Shown: in pieces, positions 51,753 through 60,999 of the stretch
Numbering within the stretch: position 1 is the first letter of the stretch
How the letters are laid out: every line of letters starts with the position of its first letter
Source: an uncultured Ruminococcus sp.
Lineage (GTDB): Bacteria; Bacillota; Clostridia; Lachnospirales; Lachnospiraceae
Reading direction: 5' to 3'
Length of the DNA: 64,000 bases
Assembly: GCA_900544395.1 (NCBI GenBank)
Contig: UQVC01000009.1
Location: forward strand, 22,889-86,888
Made by a program: the position numbers and the translations under genes
The notes under the pieces: generated by a model
The model's database searches: none
What the model saw: only the letters and a program-made list of their open reading frames with translations
Told to the model about the DNA's origin: nothing

Positions 51753-52808
51753 ATGAAATTAAAGACAAAACTGATTCTTGCATTTATGATTGTGATGATC
51801 CTGCCCACTTTGTTTACCACAGTGGCAATGACCGCATTTGCTCCAAGAGCAGTCAGTGAGATTCAGGAGTTGTATCTGCTGATCGTATTTTTTACAGCGG
51901 CAGCTCTGATCTTCTGGATTTACAGAACAGTATCGGTTCCGCTTGCAAAACTGCAGGCAGCAGCGAGAAATATCAAAGAAGGGAATCTGGATTTTGAGAT
52001 CCGAAACGAGACCAATGATGAGATCGGACAGCTTTGTCAGGACTTTGAGGAGATGCGCCTGAGGCTGAAAGCCAACGCAGAAGAAAAGGTGGCCTATGAC
52101 AAAGAAAACAAAGAACTGATCAGTAATATTTCGCACGATCTGAAAACACCGATCACGGCTATCAAAGGATATGTAGAAGGAATCATGGATGGAGTTGCCG
52201 ATACGCCGGAAAAGATGGATCGATATATCAAGACGATTTATAATAAGGCAAATGAAATGGATCTGTTGATCAATGAACTGACGTTATATTCTAAGATTGA
52301 TACGAATCGTATTCCTTACAATTTTACTACGATTTCGGCGAAGCAGTACTTTGGAGACTGCGCGGAGGATTTGTCTTTGGAACTGGAAGCCAAAGGAGTA
52401 CAGTTCCGATACCGGAATTTTCTGGAGGTGGATTCTAAGGTCATCGTAGATCCGGAGCAGCTGCGCAGAGTGATTAATAATATAGTAGGAAATTCCGTAA
52501 AATATATGGATAAATCGGATCCTGTGATCACCATGGATCTGAAAGATGTAGGAGATTTTGTGCAGATTGAGCTGGGCGACAACGGAAAGGGAATTGCCGC
52601 AAAAGATCTGCCGAATATTTTTGACCGGTTTTACCGGACGGATGCTTCCCGCAATTCTTCCAAAGGCGGAAGCGGGATCGGGCTGTCGATCGTCAAGAAG
52701 ATTGTAGAAGAACATGGAGGTAAGATCTGGTCAACCAGTGAGGAAGGCGTCGGGACAACGATGTATTTTGTAATCAGAAAATATCAGGAGGTACCAATGA
52801 ATGAGTAA
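51753..52808 (+). CDS. HAMP-domain sensor histidine kinase
   Basis: 351 residues. Two membrane helices (about 5-25 and 40-60) enclose only about 15 outside residues, so the signal is likely sensed in or near the membrane. A HAMP domain (60-112), a dimerisation helix with the phosphorylated His in NISHDLKTPITAI, and an ATPase domain (NSVKYMD, DNGKGI, GSGIGLSIVKKI) follow. It overlaps the regulator gene by 8 bp. Confidence 0.95.
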   Translation: MKLKTKLILAFMIVMILPTLFTTVAMTAFAPRAVSEIQELYLLIVFFTAAALIFWIYRTVSVPLAKLQAAARNIKEGNLDFEIRNETNDEIGQLCQDFEEMRLRLKANAEEKVAYDKENKELISNISHDLKTPITAIKGYVEGIMDGVADTPEKMDRYIKTIYNKANEMDLLINELTLYSKIDTNRIPYNFTTISAKQYFGDCAEDLSLELEAKGVQFRYRNFLEVDSKVIVDPEQLRRVINNIVGNSVKYMDKSDPVITMDLKDVGDFVQIELGDNGKGIAAKDLPNIFDRFYRTDASRNSSKGGSGIGLSIVKKIVEEHGGKIWSTSEEGVGTTMYFVIRKYQEVPMNE

Positions 52809-53493
52809 ACGAATATTGATCGTGGAAGATGAAGAGAGTATTGCAGATTTAGAGAGGGATTATCTGGAGCTGAGCGGATTTCAGGTAGAAGTGGCGAATG
52901 ACGGAGAGACAGGATTGAACAAGGGGCTGAAAGAAGAGTTTGACCTGATCATTTTGGATCTGATGCTTCCGGGTGTGGATGGATTTGAAATCTGCCGCGA
53001 AGTACGCAGCCAGAAGAATACGCCGATCATCATGGTATCCGCGAAGAAGGATGATATTGATAAAATCCGGGGGCTTGGTCTGGGCGCAGATGATTATATG
53101 ACAAAGCCATTTAGTCCAAGTGAGCTGGTCGCAAGGGTAAAAGCCCATTTGTCCAGATATGAGCGTCTGATCGGAAGCACAGTTGAGGAGAATGACGTGA
53201 TCGAGATCCGGGGACTGAAGATTGATACCACAGCAAGACGGGTATGGGTCAATGGCGAGGAGCGCTCTTTTACGACAAAGGAATTTGACCTGCTGACATT
53301 TCTTGCAGGACATCCGAATCATGTATATACAAAGGAAGAATTATTCCGGGAGATCTGGGATATGGAGTCTGTCGGGGATATTGCGACTGTAACGGTGCAT
53401 ATTAAGAAGATCCGGGAAAAAATCGAATATGATACATCCCATCCGCAGTATATTGAGACAATATGGGGGGTAGGATACCGATTTAAGGTATAA
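52801..53493 (+). CDS. OmpR-family response regulator
   Basis: 230 residues. The receiver domain has the phosphorylation Asp in LIILDLMLPG and the KP motif in MTKPFSP; the C-terminus is a winged helix (FTTKEFDLLTFLAGHPNHVYTKEELF, TVHIKKIREKI). Paired with the kinase at 51753. The K+ transport genes begin 7 bp later, so potassium or osmotic control is the obvious guess. Confidence 0.95.
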   Translation: MSKRILIVEDEESIADLERDYLELSGFQVEVANDGETGLNKGLKEEFDLIILDLMLPGVDGFEICREVRSQKNTPIIMVSAKKDDIDKIRGLGLGADDYMTKPFSPSELVARVKAHLSRYERLIGSTVEENDVIEIRGLKIDTTARRVWVNGEERSFTTKEFDLLTFLAGHPNHVYTKEELFREIWDMESVGDIATVTVHIKKIREKIEYDTSHPQYIETIWGVGYRFKV

Positions 53494-53500
53494 AAAAGAA

Positions 53501-54910
53501 ATGAAAACAGATTGGCATAATTTGTACAGTAAAATTCAGGAAAAGAGAAAAAAAATAACGTTTAATACCATGCAGATCATCGCATTTGGATTTTTAGGAG
53601 TGATCTTTCTCGGAAGTTTTCTGTTATATCTTCCGATCAGCAATCAGGAACCGATCGCATATCTGGATGCCTTGTTTGTGTCTGTGTCAGCGGTTTGTGT
53701 GACCGGACTGGTTACGGTCGTTTCGGCCACGCAATTTACAGTATTTGGGAAGGTCGTGCTGCTGGGACTGATCCAGATCGGAGGGCTGGGGGTCATTGCA
53801 TGTACAATGGCAGTATTTCTGGTGATCCGTAAAAAAATTACCATGAAAAGCAGAGTCATGATCCAACAGACCTATAATCTGGAGACATTAAGTGGGCTGG
53901 TCCGTTTTATTATCCGGATTTTGCGTGGAACTGTTCTGGTTGAAGGAATCGGAGCCGTGTTGTTTGCGTTTCATTTTGTTCCTGAATATGGATTTATCAA
54001 AGGACTTGCATACGGAGTATTTCATTCTGTTTCTGCTTTTTGTAATGCAGGAATCGATATACTGGGAACCACCAGCTTTATGGAATATGTCAACTCTCCT
54101 CTGATCAGTTTGACAACCATGTTTTTGATCGTTGCAGGAGGTCTTGGATTTACGGTATGGCATGATGTGCGTGTGAACCTGCAGGATGTAGCAGGGAAGA
54201 AGCGACCGATAAAACGGTTGTTTACCAGACTGCATTTGCAGTCTAAGATCGTAATCGTTATGACAGCAGGACTGATCGTCATGGGAACCATTGGATATTT
54301 CCTGTTAGAGTATCACAATGATGCGACGATTGGAAATCTCAGCTTTGGAGAAAAGATCCTGGCATCCGGATTCCAGTCTGTGACAACGAGAACAGCCGGA
54401 TTTGCAACTGTATCGCAGGCAGGCCTGACATCGGCATCTAAAGTGTTCGGATGTATCCTGATGTTTATCGGAGGTTCGCCGGGAGGTACGGCAGGCGGTA
54501 TCAAGACGACAACAATGGCCATTTTATTGCTCACCTGTGCAGCAGTGATCCGGGGAAGAAAATATACGGAGTGTTTTGGAAGAAAGCTGGCAGAATCCAA
54601 TGTACGTTCCGGGATTGCAATTGCGCTTCTTACCTTTGCAATCTGGCTGACGGGATTATTTGGTCTTGCGATCCTGGAGCCGGATGAGAAGTTTATCGAC
54701 TTAATGTATGAGGCGACATCAGCCATTGGAACCGTAGGACTTTCCGCAGATCTGACGCCTGCGCTGACAAGGAGCAGTCATGTGATCTTGATGATTCTGA
54801 TGTATGCAGGCCGGATTGGACCGATCACCATGGCTCTGGTATTTGCCGGAAGAGAAGATGTGCAGGCGAAGTTTCGAGATCTGCCGGAAAAACGGATTAT
54901 GATAGGATAA
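53501..54910 (+). CDS. K+ transporter membrane subunit, KtrB/TrkH type
   Basis: 469 residues with about ten membrane segments in four repeated M1-P-M2 units. The selectivity-filter glycines are visible in VCVTGLVTV, FCNAGIDI, TRTAGFATV and IGTVGLSAD. Its length fits KtrB rather than the longer TrkH. The membrane pore for K+ uptake; KtrB transporters are often Na+-dependent. The ribosome site is weak (AAAAAAGAA), so coupling to the regulator gene is likely. The KtrA-like gene is 15 bp downstream. Confidence 0.93.
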   Translation: MKTDWHNLYSKIQEKRKKITFNTMQIIAFGFLGVIFLGSFLLYLPISNQEPIAYLDALFVSVSAVCVTGLVTVVSATQFTVFGKVVLLGLIQIGGLGVIACTMAVFLVIRKKITMKSRVMIQQTYNLETLSGLVRFIIRILRGTVLVEGIGAVLFAFHFVPEYGFIKGLAYGVFHSVSAFCNAGIDILGTTSFMEYVNSPLISLTTMFLIVAGGLGFTVWHDVRVNLQDVAGKKRPIKRLFTRLHLQSKIVIVMTAGLIVMGTIGYFLLEYHNDATIGNLSFGEKILASGFQSVTTRTAGFATVSQAGLTSASKVFGCILMFIGGSPGGTAGGIKTTTMAILLLTCAAVIRGRKYTECFGRKLAESNVRSGIAIALLTFAIWLTGLFGLAILEPDEKFIDLMYEATSAIGTVGLSADLTPALTRSSHVILMILMYAGRIGPITMALVFAGREDVQAKFRDLPEKRIMIG

Positions 54911-54925
54911 AAGAGTGAGAATGAC

Positions 54926-55579
54926 ATGAAAAAACAGTTTGCAGTATTTGGATTGGGAAGTTTCGGACGAAGTGTTGCTCTGACACTGGAAAATCTGGGA
55001 TGCGACGTGGTGGTGGTTGATAAATCATATGAAAAGATCCAGGAGATTTCGGATATGGTTTCTTATGCAATGAGAGCAGATGTATCAGATCCGGATGCCC
55101 TTCATGCATTGGGCGGAAGAAATCTGGACGGAGCGGTTGTCGCAGTTTCAGAGAGCCTTGAGGCAAGCATCATGGCTATCATCATTTCAAAAGAGATGGG
55201 GATTCCTTATGTGTTGGCAAAGGCAAAGGACAATCTGCAGGGAGCGATCCTGGAAAAAGTAGGAGCAGATGCCATTGCCTATCCGGAACGCGATATGGGA
55301 GAGCGTGTGGCAAAAAGTCTGATGTCTACCGCATTTACAGACTGGATCGAACTGTCGTCTGAATATAGTATGGCAGAAGTCGTGATTCCTGAAAAATGGG
55401 TCGGAAAAAGCCTCAGTGAACTGAAGATCCGTGAGCAATATGGAATCAACGCAGTTGGGATTATAAAGGGAGAACAGGTGGAGGTTACTTTAGACCCATA
55501 CGCACCGCTTCCGGAAGGAGCCATTCTGATCCTGATCGGAGCGACTTCGATCCTGGAAAAATTTCATACATGGAAGTAA
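54926..55579 (+). CDS. K+ transport NAD-binding regulatory subunit, KtrA/TrkA type
   Basis: 217 residues: one RCK unit with a Rossmann nucleotide-binding start (VFGLGSFGRSVALTLENLG) and a C-terminal RCK_C domain (IREQYGINAVGIIKGEQV). The single-unit length fits KtrA. It gates the KtrB-like pore. The next gene starts 5 bp downstream. Confidence 0.93.
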   Translation: MKKQFAVFGLGSFGRSVALTLENLGCDVVVVDKSYEKIQEISDMVSYAMRADVSDPDALHALGGRNLDGAVVAVSESLEASIMAIIISKEMGIPYVLAKAKDNLQGAILEKVGADAIAYPERDMGERVAKSLMSTAFTDWIELSSEYSMAEVVIPEKWVGKSLSELKIREQYGINAVGIIKGEQVEVTLDPYAPLPEGAILILIGATSILEKFHTWK

Positions 55580-55584
55580 GAAAG

Positions 55585-56397
55585 ATGATCACAAGTACAA
55601 GTAATCAAAGAATCAAGGAATTATCTCAAATACAGAAGAAAAGCAAAGTCCGCAGCCGGGAAGGTGTTTTTGTGGCAGAGGGAATCCGCATGGTGCGTGA
55701 AACCCCTTACGACCGTCTGGTCAGTTTATATTTTTCGGAGAGTTTTGAGAAGAAATATGGCAGAGAAGTTCTGGATGCGATTTCCGGCGGCGATGCAAAG
55801 ATCCGGGAGCAGATCCGAAAGAAGACGGAGATCCTGTCAGATCCTGTATTTTCTTATGTGTCTGATACGAAGACTCCGCAAGGTGTTCTGGCAGTAGTGC
55901 GCCAGATGGAATATACATTGGAGCAGATGACAGAGGGTGTGGTTCCGCATCTGATGATTTTAGATAATCTGCAGGATCCCGGAAATCTGGGAACGATTTT
56001 CAGGACGGCAGAGGCGGCAGGTGTGACAGGGATTGTGATGAGTCGGGATTGCGTAGATATTTACAATCCAAAGACGATCCGCTCTACGATGGGAGCGCTT
56101 TATCGTATGCCATTTGTGTATGTGGAGGATCTCGGAGAGACGATTCTGAATCTGAAAGAAAAGAAAATCCGAAGCTACGCGGCGCATCTGGATGGAAAGA
56201 ATACGTATGATAAAGAGGATTACAGAAAGGGAACGGCTTTTCTGATCGGAAATGAAGGCAATGGACTTAGAAAAGAGATTGCAGAGTGTGCAGATACCTG
56301 GATCCGGATTCCTATGTGCGGACAGGTGGAGTCGCTAAATGCGGCAGTTGCGGCAACGGTTCTGATGTTTGAAGTCAGCAGACAGCGGAGGGAGTAG
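55585..56397 (+). CDS. TrmH/SpoU-family RNA 2'-O-methyltransferase
   Basis: 270 residues from ATG 55585, 8 bp after GGAAG; ATG 55570 in the same frame overlaps the upstream gene. The three SPOUT motifs are present: LDNLQDPGNLGTIFRTAEAAG, FLIGNEGNGLRKEI and MCGQVESLNAAVAATVLMFE. An N-terminal substrate-binding domain (IQKKSKVRSREGVFVAEG) is of the SpoU_sub_bind type. It methylates a ribose in rRNA or tRNA; the exact site is not clear. Confidence 0.93.
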   Translation: MITSTSNQRIKELSQIQKKSKVRSREGVFVAEGIRMVRETPYDRLVSLYFSESFEKKYGREVLDAISGGDAKIREQIRKKTEILSDPVFSYVSDTKTPQGVLAVVRQMEYTLEQMTEGVVPHLMILDNLQDPGNLGTIFRTAEAAGVTGIVMSRDCVDIYNPKTIRSTMGALYRMPFVYVEDLGETILNLKEKKIRSYAAHLDGKNTYDKEDYRKGTAFLIGNEGNGLRKEIAECADTWIRIPMCGQVESLNAAVAATVLMFEVSRQRRE

Positions 56398-56434
56398 ATG
56401 ACAGCTGTTTTCAGAAATTGACAGGGGTGATAGA

Positions 56435-58528
56435 ATGCAGCCATTGTTAGATCTGACAAAAGAATATGGACTTGTTTTGGATGGAGGAGGAGCCAGAGGC
56501 GCATATCAGATTGGCGCCTGGACGGCTCTTGCGGAGGCTGGAGTAAAGTTTTCGGCGGTGGCAGGTACTTCAGTAGGTGCCTTAAATGGTGCTCTGATCT
56601 GTATGGGCAGTGTGGAGAATGCACAGAAAGTCTGGGCGGAGATGAAATTTTCCAGAGTCATGGATGTAGATGATGAGTGGATGCGCCATTTGTTCAGCAA
56701 AGAAGGAAAGTTCACTGAGCTTCTGGCAGAATTGTGGAAAAAGCTCTCAGAAGGCGGGGTAGATGTGACACCTCTGCGAAATCTGATCCATGAAATGATA
56801 GACGAAGAGAAAATACGGCATTCCGGAAAAGAATTCTGTCTGTTGACGTTTTCGGTTACAGATATGAAGGAGCTGGATCTGTCACTGGAGGATATCCCGG
56901 AAGGAGCTCTGGAAGATTTTCTGCTGGCAAGCGCTTATCTGCTTGGTTTTAAGAATGAAAAACTGCAGGGAAAACGTTATATTGACGGCGGCGTGATCAA
57001 CAATGTTCCGATGAATTCTCTGCTGGAGAGAGGCTATAAAGATATTATCAGTATCCGTATCCACGGGCCGGGAAGAGAACCAAAGGCGAAGATCCCGGAG
57101 GATGGAGAGGTGTACGAGATCAGTCCCAGAGTCGGACTTGGCAGTATTTTGGAGTTTGACAGCAGAAGGAGCCGGCAGAATTTAAAAATCGGGTATTACG
57201 ATGCCAAGCGGATGTTGTATGGTCTGGAAGGCTTTATGTATTATCTGGAGCAGACTCATGAGGATATCTGGTATGAAGAGAGGCTCTGTGAAGTTTCCGA
57301 CCTGGAAAAGGCAGAGATGGCATTTGTACTGAAGCTGCCCATGGGATGTTCTGCAAAAGAGCTGTACCTGGCCATGCTGGAAGCCAGCGCAAAGCTGCTT
57401 CGTATTCCAAAATATCAGATTTATACAGTAGAACAGCTCCAGGAGCTGGTTTTGGATCGTTATAAAAAGCGGGAAGATCAGATCCATCTTCCAAGATTTA
57501 CACATACATTGATTCAGATAGAAAGGAAGAGAACCATGAACTTAAAAGGAAGAAGTTTTTTGACACTGAAAGATTTTACGCCAGAAGAGATCACCTATCT
57601 TTTGGATCTGGCAGCAGACCTCAAAGCGAAAAAGAAAAATGGCGAGCCGGTTGATTTCTACAAAGGGAAAAATATTGCTCTGATCTTTGAAAAGACAAGT
57701 ACACGAACACGCTGTGCTTTTGAAGTGGCAGCACATGATCTGGGAATGGGTTCTACTTATCTGGATCCAACCGGTTCTCAGATTGGAAAAAAAGAAAGTA
57801 TTGAAGACACGGCAAGAGTTCTGGGAAGAATGTATGATGGGATCGAATATCGCGGATTTGGTCAGGAAATCGTGGAAGAGCTTGCAAAATACGCAGGAGT
57901 TCCGGTATGGAACGGTCTGACAAATGAATATCATCCGACACAAATGCTGGCAGATATGCTGACGATTCGTGAGAACTTCGGCACGTTAAAAGGTCTGAAG
58001 CTGGTGTATATGGGAGATGCCAGATATAATATGGGTAACTCTTTGATGATTGCCTGTGCAAAACTGGGATTGGATTTTGTGGCATGTACAACCGCAAACT
58101 ATTTCCCAAATGAAGAACTAGTAGAGACCTGTAGAGAATATGCCAAAGAGTCCGGAGCAACGATTACTCTGACAGAAGATGTCAAAGAAGGAACCAAAGA
58201 TGCAGATATCATCTATACAGATGTATGGGTATCCATGGGTGAGCCGGATGAAGTCTGGGAAGAAAGGATCCGGGAGTTATCTCCATATAAAGTGACAAAA
58301 GAAGTAATGGCAAATGCAAAAGATTCTGCGATCTTCTTACATTGTCTGCCGGCTTTCCATGATCTGAAGACCAAGATCGGAAAAGAGATGGGAGAACGGT
58401 TTGGCATTACCGATATGGAAGTGACGGATGAAGTTTTTGAATCTGCACAGTCTAAGGTATTTGATGAAGCAGAAAACAGAATGCATACAATCAAAGCTGT
58501 GATGGCAGCGACATTGGGAGAGATGTAA
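56435..58528 (+). CDS. Patatin-like phospholipase fused in frame to ornithine carbamoyltransferase
   Basis: A single 697-codon frame with no stop between two unrelated enzymes. Residues 1-365 are a patatin-like lipase: oxyanion loop DGGGARGAYQIG, nucleophile S46 in GTSVG and D184 in DGGV. Residues 368-697 are an ornithine carbamoyltransferase (entry at 57536). The join is IERKRT-MNLKGR without a recognisable linker. GGGGTG precedes ATG 56435. Either a read-through fusion is made, or most OTC comes from the internal start; both may occur. Confidence 0.85.
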   Translation: MQPLLDLTKEYGLVLDGGGARGAYQIGAWTALAEAGVKFSAVAGTSVGALNGALICMGSVENAQKVWAEMKFSRVMDVDDEWMRHLFSKEGKFTELLAELWKKLSEGGVDVTPLRNLIHEMIDEEKIRHSGKEFCLLTFSVTDMKELDLSLEDIPEGALEDFLLASAYLLGFKNEKLQGKRYIDGGVINNVPMNSLLERGYKDIISIRIHGPGREPKAKIPEDGEVYEISPRVGLGSILEFDSRRSRQNLKIGYYDAKRMLYGLEGFMYYLEQTHEDIWYEERLCEVSDLEKAEMAFVLKLPMGCSAKELYLAMLEASAKLLRIPKYQIYTVEQLQELVLDRYKKREDQIHLPRFTHTLIQIERKRTMNLKGRSFLTLKDFTPEEITYLLDLAADLKAKKKNGEPVDFYKGKNIALIFEKTSTRTRCAFEVAAHDLGMGSTYLDPTGSQIGKKESIEDTARVLGRMYDGIEYRGFGQEIVEELAKYAGVPVWNGLTNEYHPTQMLADMLTIRENFGTLKGLKLVYMGDARYNMGNSLMIACAKLGLDFVACTTANYFPNEELVETCREYAKESGATITLTEDVKEGTKDADIIYTDVWVSMGEPDEVWEERIRELSPYKVTKEVMANAKDSAIFLHCLPAFHDLKTKIGKEMGERFGITDMEVTDEVFESAQSKVFDEAENRMHTIKAVMAATLGEM
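57536..58528 (+). CDS. argF: Ornithine carbamoyltransferase (internal start within the fused frame)
   Basis: 330 residues from ATG 57536, which has AAAGGAAGAG about 5-9 bp upstream, a normal ribosome site, and begins exactly where OTC proteins begin (MNLKGRSFLTLKDF). STRTRCAFE binds carbamoyl phosphate, HCLPAFHD holds the catalytic Cys, and VSMGE is the ornithine-binding loop. It makes citrulline for arginine synthesis, or works in reverse in the arginine deiminase route; no arcA or arcC is nearby. The biotin ligase gene starts at the base after its stop. Confidence 0.93.
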   Translation: MNLKGRSFLTLKDFTPEEITYLLDLAADLKAKKKNGEPVDFYKGKNIALIFEKTSTRTRCAFEVAAHDLGMGSTYLDPTGSQIGKKESIEDTARVLGRMYDGIEYRGFGQEIVEELAKYAGVPVWNGLTNEYHPTQMLADMLTIRENFGTLKGLKLVYMGDARYNMGNSLMIACAKLGLDFVACTTANYFPNEELVETCREYAKESGATITLTEDVKEGTKDADIIYTDVWVSMGEPDEVWEERIRELSPYKVTKEVMANAKDSAIFLHCLPAFHDLKTKIGKEMGERFGITDMEVTDEVFESAQSKVFDEAENRMHTIKAVMAATLGEM

Positions 58529-59509
58529 TTGAAGGCAGAAATTTTAAAGATGCTGCGGGAAAGTGAGGATTATGTTTCCGGGCAGCAGATCTGTGAAAAA
58601 TTCCAGGTATCCAGAACCGCAGTCTGGAAGGTGATCAAACAACTGCAGGAAGAAGGATACCAGATCGAAGCCGTGCGAAATAAAGGGTATCACCTTGTGA
58701 GCCTGCCGGATATTCTTTCCCGGGAAGAGATCCTCAGTCAGTTGGAGACTTCCTGGGCAGGAAAGGAAGTACACTATTTTACAGAGACGGATTCCACCAA
58801 CATTCGTGCAAAGCAGTTGGGAGAAGCAGGAGCGCCTCATGGAACTCTTGTGGCAGCAGGAAAACAAAGTGCCGGAAAGGGCAGGCGGGGAAGAGCCTGG
58901 GACTCTCCGGAAGACCGCAATATTTATATGTCCTTGCTGCTGCGTCCGGAGATCCTGCCTGTAAAAGCGCCGATGCTCACTCTTGTTATGGCATATGCAG
59001 CAGCAAATGCGTTGAGGGAGCAAACCGGGCTGGATGTGCAGATCAAATGGCCCAACGATCTGGTGATCCACGGAAAGAAGATTTGCGGAATCTTGACAGA
59101 GATGAGCGCAGAGATTGATTACATCAATTATGTAGTCATCGGAGTCGGGATCAATACCAATATGACAGAGTTTCCAAAGGAGATTCAAAAGACTGCATCC
59201 TCTCTGCAGATGGAACTGGGAAGTCCAGTGAAGCGAAGCACATTGATTGCTTCTGTGATGAAGCATTTTGAAGAGGCGTACGAACAGTTTCTGCAGACAG
59301 AAGATCTGTCAAGGATGCAAACTGCGTATAATCAGCTGCTGGTCAATTGCGGGAAAGAAGTGCGGATCCTGGAACCGGGCGGAGACTGGCAGGCAAAAGC
59401 TCTGGGCATCAATACAGAGGGAGAACTGCTGGTAAAAAAAGAAGATGGAAGTGAAATTGCCGTGTATGCCGGGGAAGTATCTGTGCGTGGCGTATACGGA
59501 TATGTATAG
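58529..59509 (+). CDS. birA: Biotin-protein ligase / biotin operon repressor
   Basis: 326 residues. An N-terminal helix-turn-helix (1-60: SGQQICEKFQVSRTAVWKVI) is followed by the ligase domain with GRRGRAWDSPEDRNIYMSLLLRP and the KWPNDL motif, then a C-terminal SH3-like domain. It biotinylates carboxylases and, in the bifunctional type, represses biotin genes. The TTG start directly follows the OTC stop, with GGGAGAG as the ribosome site. Confidence 0.95.
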   Translation: MKAEILKMLRESEDYVSGQQICEKFQVSRTAVWKVIKQLQEEGYQIEAVRNKGYHLVSLPDILSREEILSQLETSWAGKEVHYFTETDSTNIRAKQLGEAGAPHGTLVAAGKQSAGKGRRGRAWDSPEDRNIYMSLLLRPEILPVKAPMLTLVMAYAAANALREQTGLDVQIKWPNDLVIHGKKICGILTEMSAEIDYINYVVIGVGINTNMTEFPKEIQKTASSLQMELGSPVKRSTLIASVMKHFEEAYEQFLQTEDLSRMQTAYNQLLVNCGKEVRILEPGGDWQAKALGINTEGELLVKKEDGSEIAVYAGEVSVRGVYGYV

Positions 59510-59522
59510 AAGGGAAGAGATC

Positions 59523-59861
59523 ATGGAAGAAATTGTACTTTGTGCGGCGAATTCTTATGAACAGAAATATTATCTGAATCCAGAGTTTGAGATGCTGCCG
59601 GAGACCATCAAACAGGAATTAAATATTATGTGTGTGCTCTATACAGAAGATGTGGGCGGCATTCTGATGGTCATTTATGATGAGGATGGAAATCTGGAAC
59701 TTCGGATTGATCATGAAGAGAATGATTTTGCATTTGATGAGATTGGAAGTGTTCTGAAGATCAAACAGCTTCAGCAGACAAAACAGGAATTGTTCGAGTC
59801 GCTGGAATTATTCTATAAAGTGTTTTATCTGGGAGAAGATGTGGAACTGGACGAAGAATAG
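59523..59861 (+). CDS. DUF6145-like acidic protein
   Basis: 112 residues from ATG 59523, with GGGAAGAG 4 bp upstream; longer in-frame starts lie inside birA. The sequence (EEIVLCAANSYEQKYYLNPEF, EIGSVLKIKQLQQTKQELFESLELFYKVF) is strongly acidic. I believe it is DUF6145; the number is from memory. No function known. It lies between birA and dus. Confidence 0.75.
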   Translation: MEEIVLCAANSYEQKYYLNPEFEMLPETIKQELNIMCVLYTEDVGGILMVIYDEDGNLELRIDHEENDFAFDEIGSVLKIKQLQQTKQELFESLELFYKVFYLGEDVELDEE

Positions 59862-59895
59862 TTCAAAAGAGAAAAAAGAAAGTTAGAGTGTGGAA

Positions 59896-60855
59896 ATGAA
59901 ACAGTTAAAAATCGGAAATGTATTACTGGAAAATTCCTATGTGCTCGGACCTATGGCAGGCGTAACAGACCTGCCATTTCGCTTGCTGTGCAAGGAGCAG
60001 GGAGCAGGGCTTTTGTGTATGGAGATGGTCAGTGCAAAAGGAATTTTCTACAATAATAAAAATACGGAAAGTTTGCTCCAGATCCATCCGAAGGAAGTGC
60101 CGGTGTCACTGCAGTTGTTTGGATCGGATCCCAAAATCGTCAGTGAGATGGCAAAACGGATCGAAGAACGCCCATTTTCCATTCTGGATATCAATATGGG
60201 ATGTCCGGTGCCGAAGGTAGTGCGAAACGGAGAAGGCTCTGCTTTGATGAAAAATCCAAAGCTGGTGTATGAACTGGTCAGCGCAACAGTAAAAGCAATC
60301 AAAAAACCGGTTACGGTTAAGATTCGTAAAGGGTTTGATGATGAGCATGTCAATGCTGTGGAAATTGCCAAGATTATTGAGGAAGCAGGGGCGGCAGCAG
60401 TGGCGGTACATGGAAGAACAAGAGAACAGTATTATTCTGGAAAGGCGGACTGGGAGATCATCCGTCAGGTCAAAGAGGCAGTTTCGATCCCGGTGATCGG
60501 AAACGGAGATGTGACTTCCGGGGAACAGGCGATCGCCATGCGAAAGCAGACCGGATGTGACGGCGTGATGATCGCCAGAGGAGCCCAGGGAAATCCGTGG
60601 ATTTTCTCAGAACTTCTGGAATACGAAAAAACAGGGGAACTTCCGGACAGACCAGATGTAGAGGAGATTAAAAAAACCATGCTGCGGCATGCAAAACTGC
60701 AGATTGAATATAAGGGTGATTTCACCGGGATCCGGGAGATGCGAAAACATGTGGCATGGTACACGAAAGGACTGCATGGGGCCGCCCGTCTGCGGGATCA
60801 GATCAACCAGGTGGAGAGCTACGCAGAACTGGAAAATCTCTTGACATCATTATAA
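59896..60855 (+). CDS. dus: tRNA-dihydrouridine synthase
   Basis: 319 residues. GPMAGVTDLPFRLLC binds FMN, the catalytic Cys is in NMGCPVPKV, and HGRTREQYYSGKADW and IGNGDV are further TIM-barrel motifs. It reduces uridines in tRNA D-loops. I use ATG 59896; GTG 59890 is an alternative. Its last codons double as the -35 element of the greA promoter. Confidence 0.95.
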   Translation: MKQLKIGNVLLENSYVLGPMAGVTDLPFRLLCKEQGAGLLCMEMVSAKGIFYNNKNTESLLQIHPKEVPVSLQLFGSDPKIVSEMAKRIEERPFSILDINMGCPVPKVVRNGEGSALMKNPKLVYELVSATVKAIKKPVTVKIRKGFDDEHVNAVEIAKIIEEAGAAAVAVHGRTREQYYSGKADWEIIRQVKEAVSIPVIGNGDVTSGEQAIAMRKQTGCDGVMIARGAQGNPWIFSELLEYEKTGELPDRPDVEEIKKTMLRHAKLQIEYKGDFTGIREMRKHVAWYTKGLHGAARLRDQINQVESYAELENLLTSL

Positions 60856-60869
60856 CGATTGAGTATAAT
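60841..60869 (+). promoter_or_regulatory. Consensus sigma-A promoter of greA overlapping the end of dus
   Basis: TTGACA (60841-60846), exactly 17 bp, TATAAT (60864-60869): both hexamers perfect. The -35 encodes Leu-Thr near the end of dus. The greA leader is about 125 bases. Confidence 0.85.
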
Positions 60870-60999
60870 ATTGAAATTGTGAAATATACTTGAAATAGAT
60901 ACATGGACAGGCTGAAATATCCTGTAAAATCAGGGGAGAAGCCGCAGATAAAGTTTAAAATAAAAGAGTGAGATCAGGAAAGAAAGGAAGCAGACAGAC

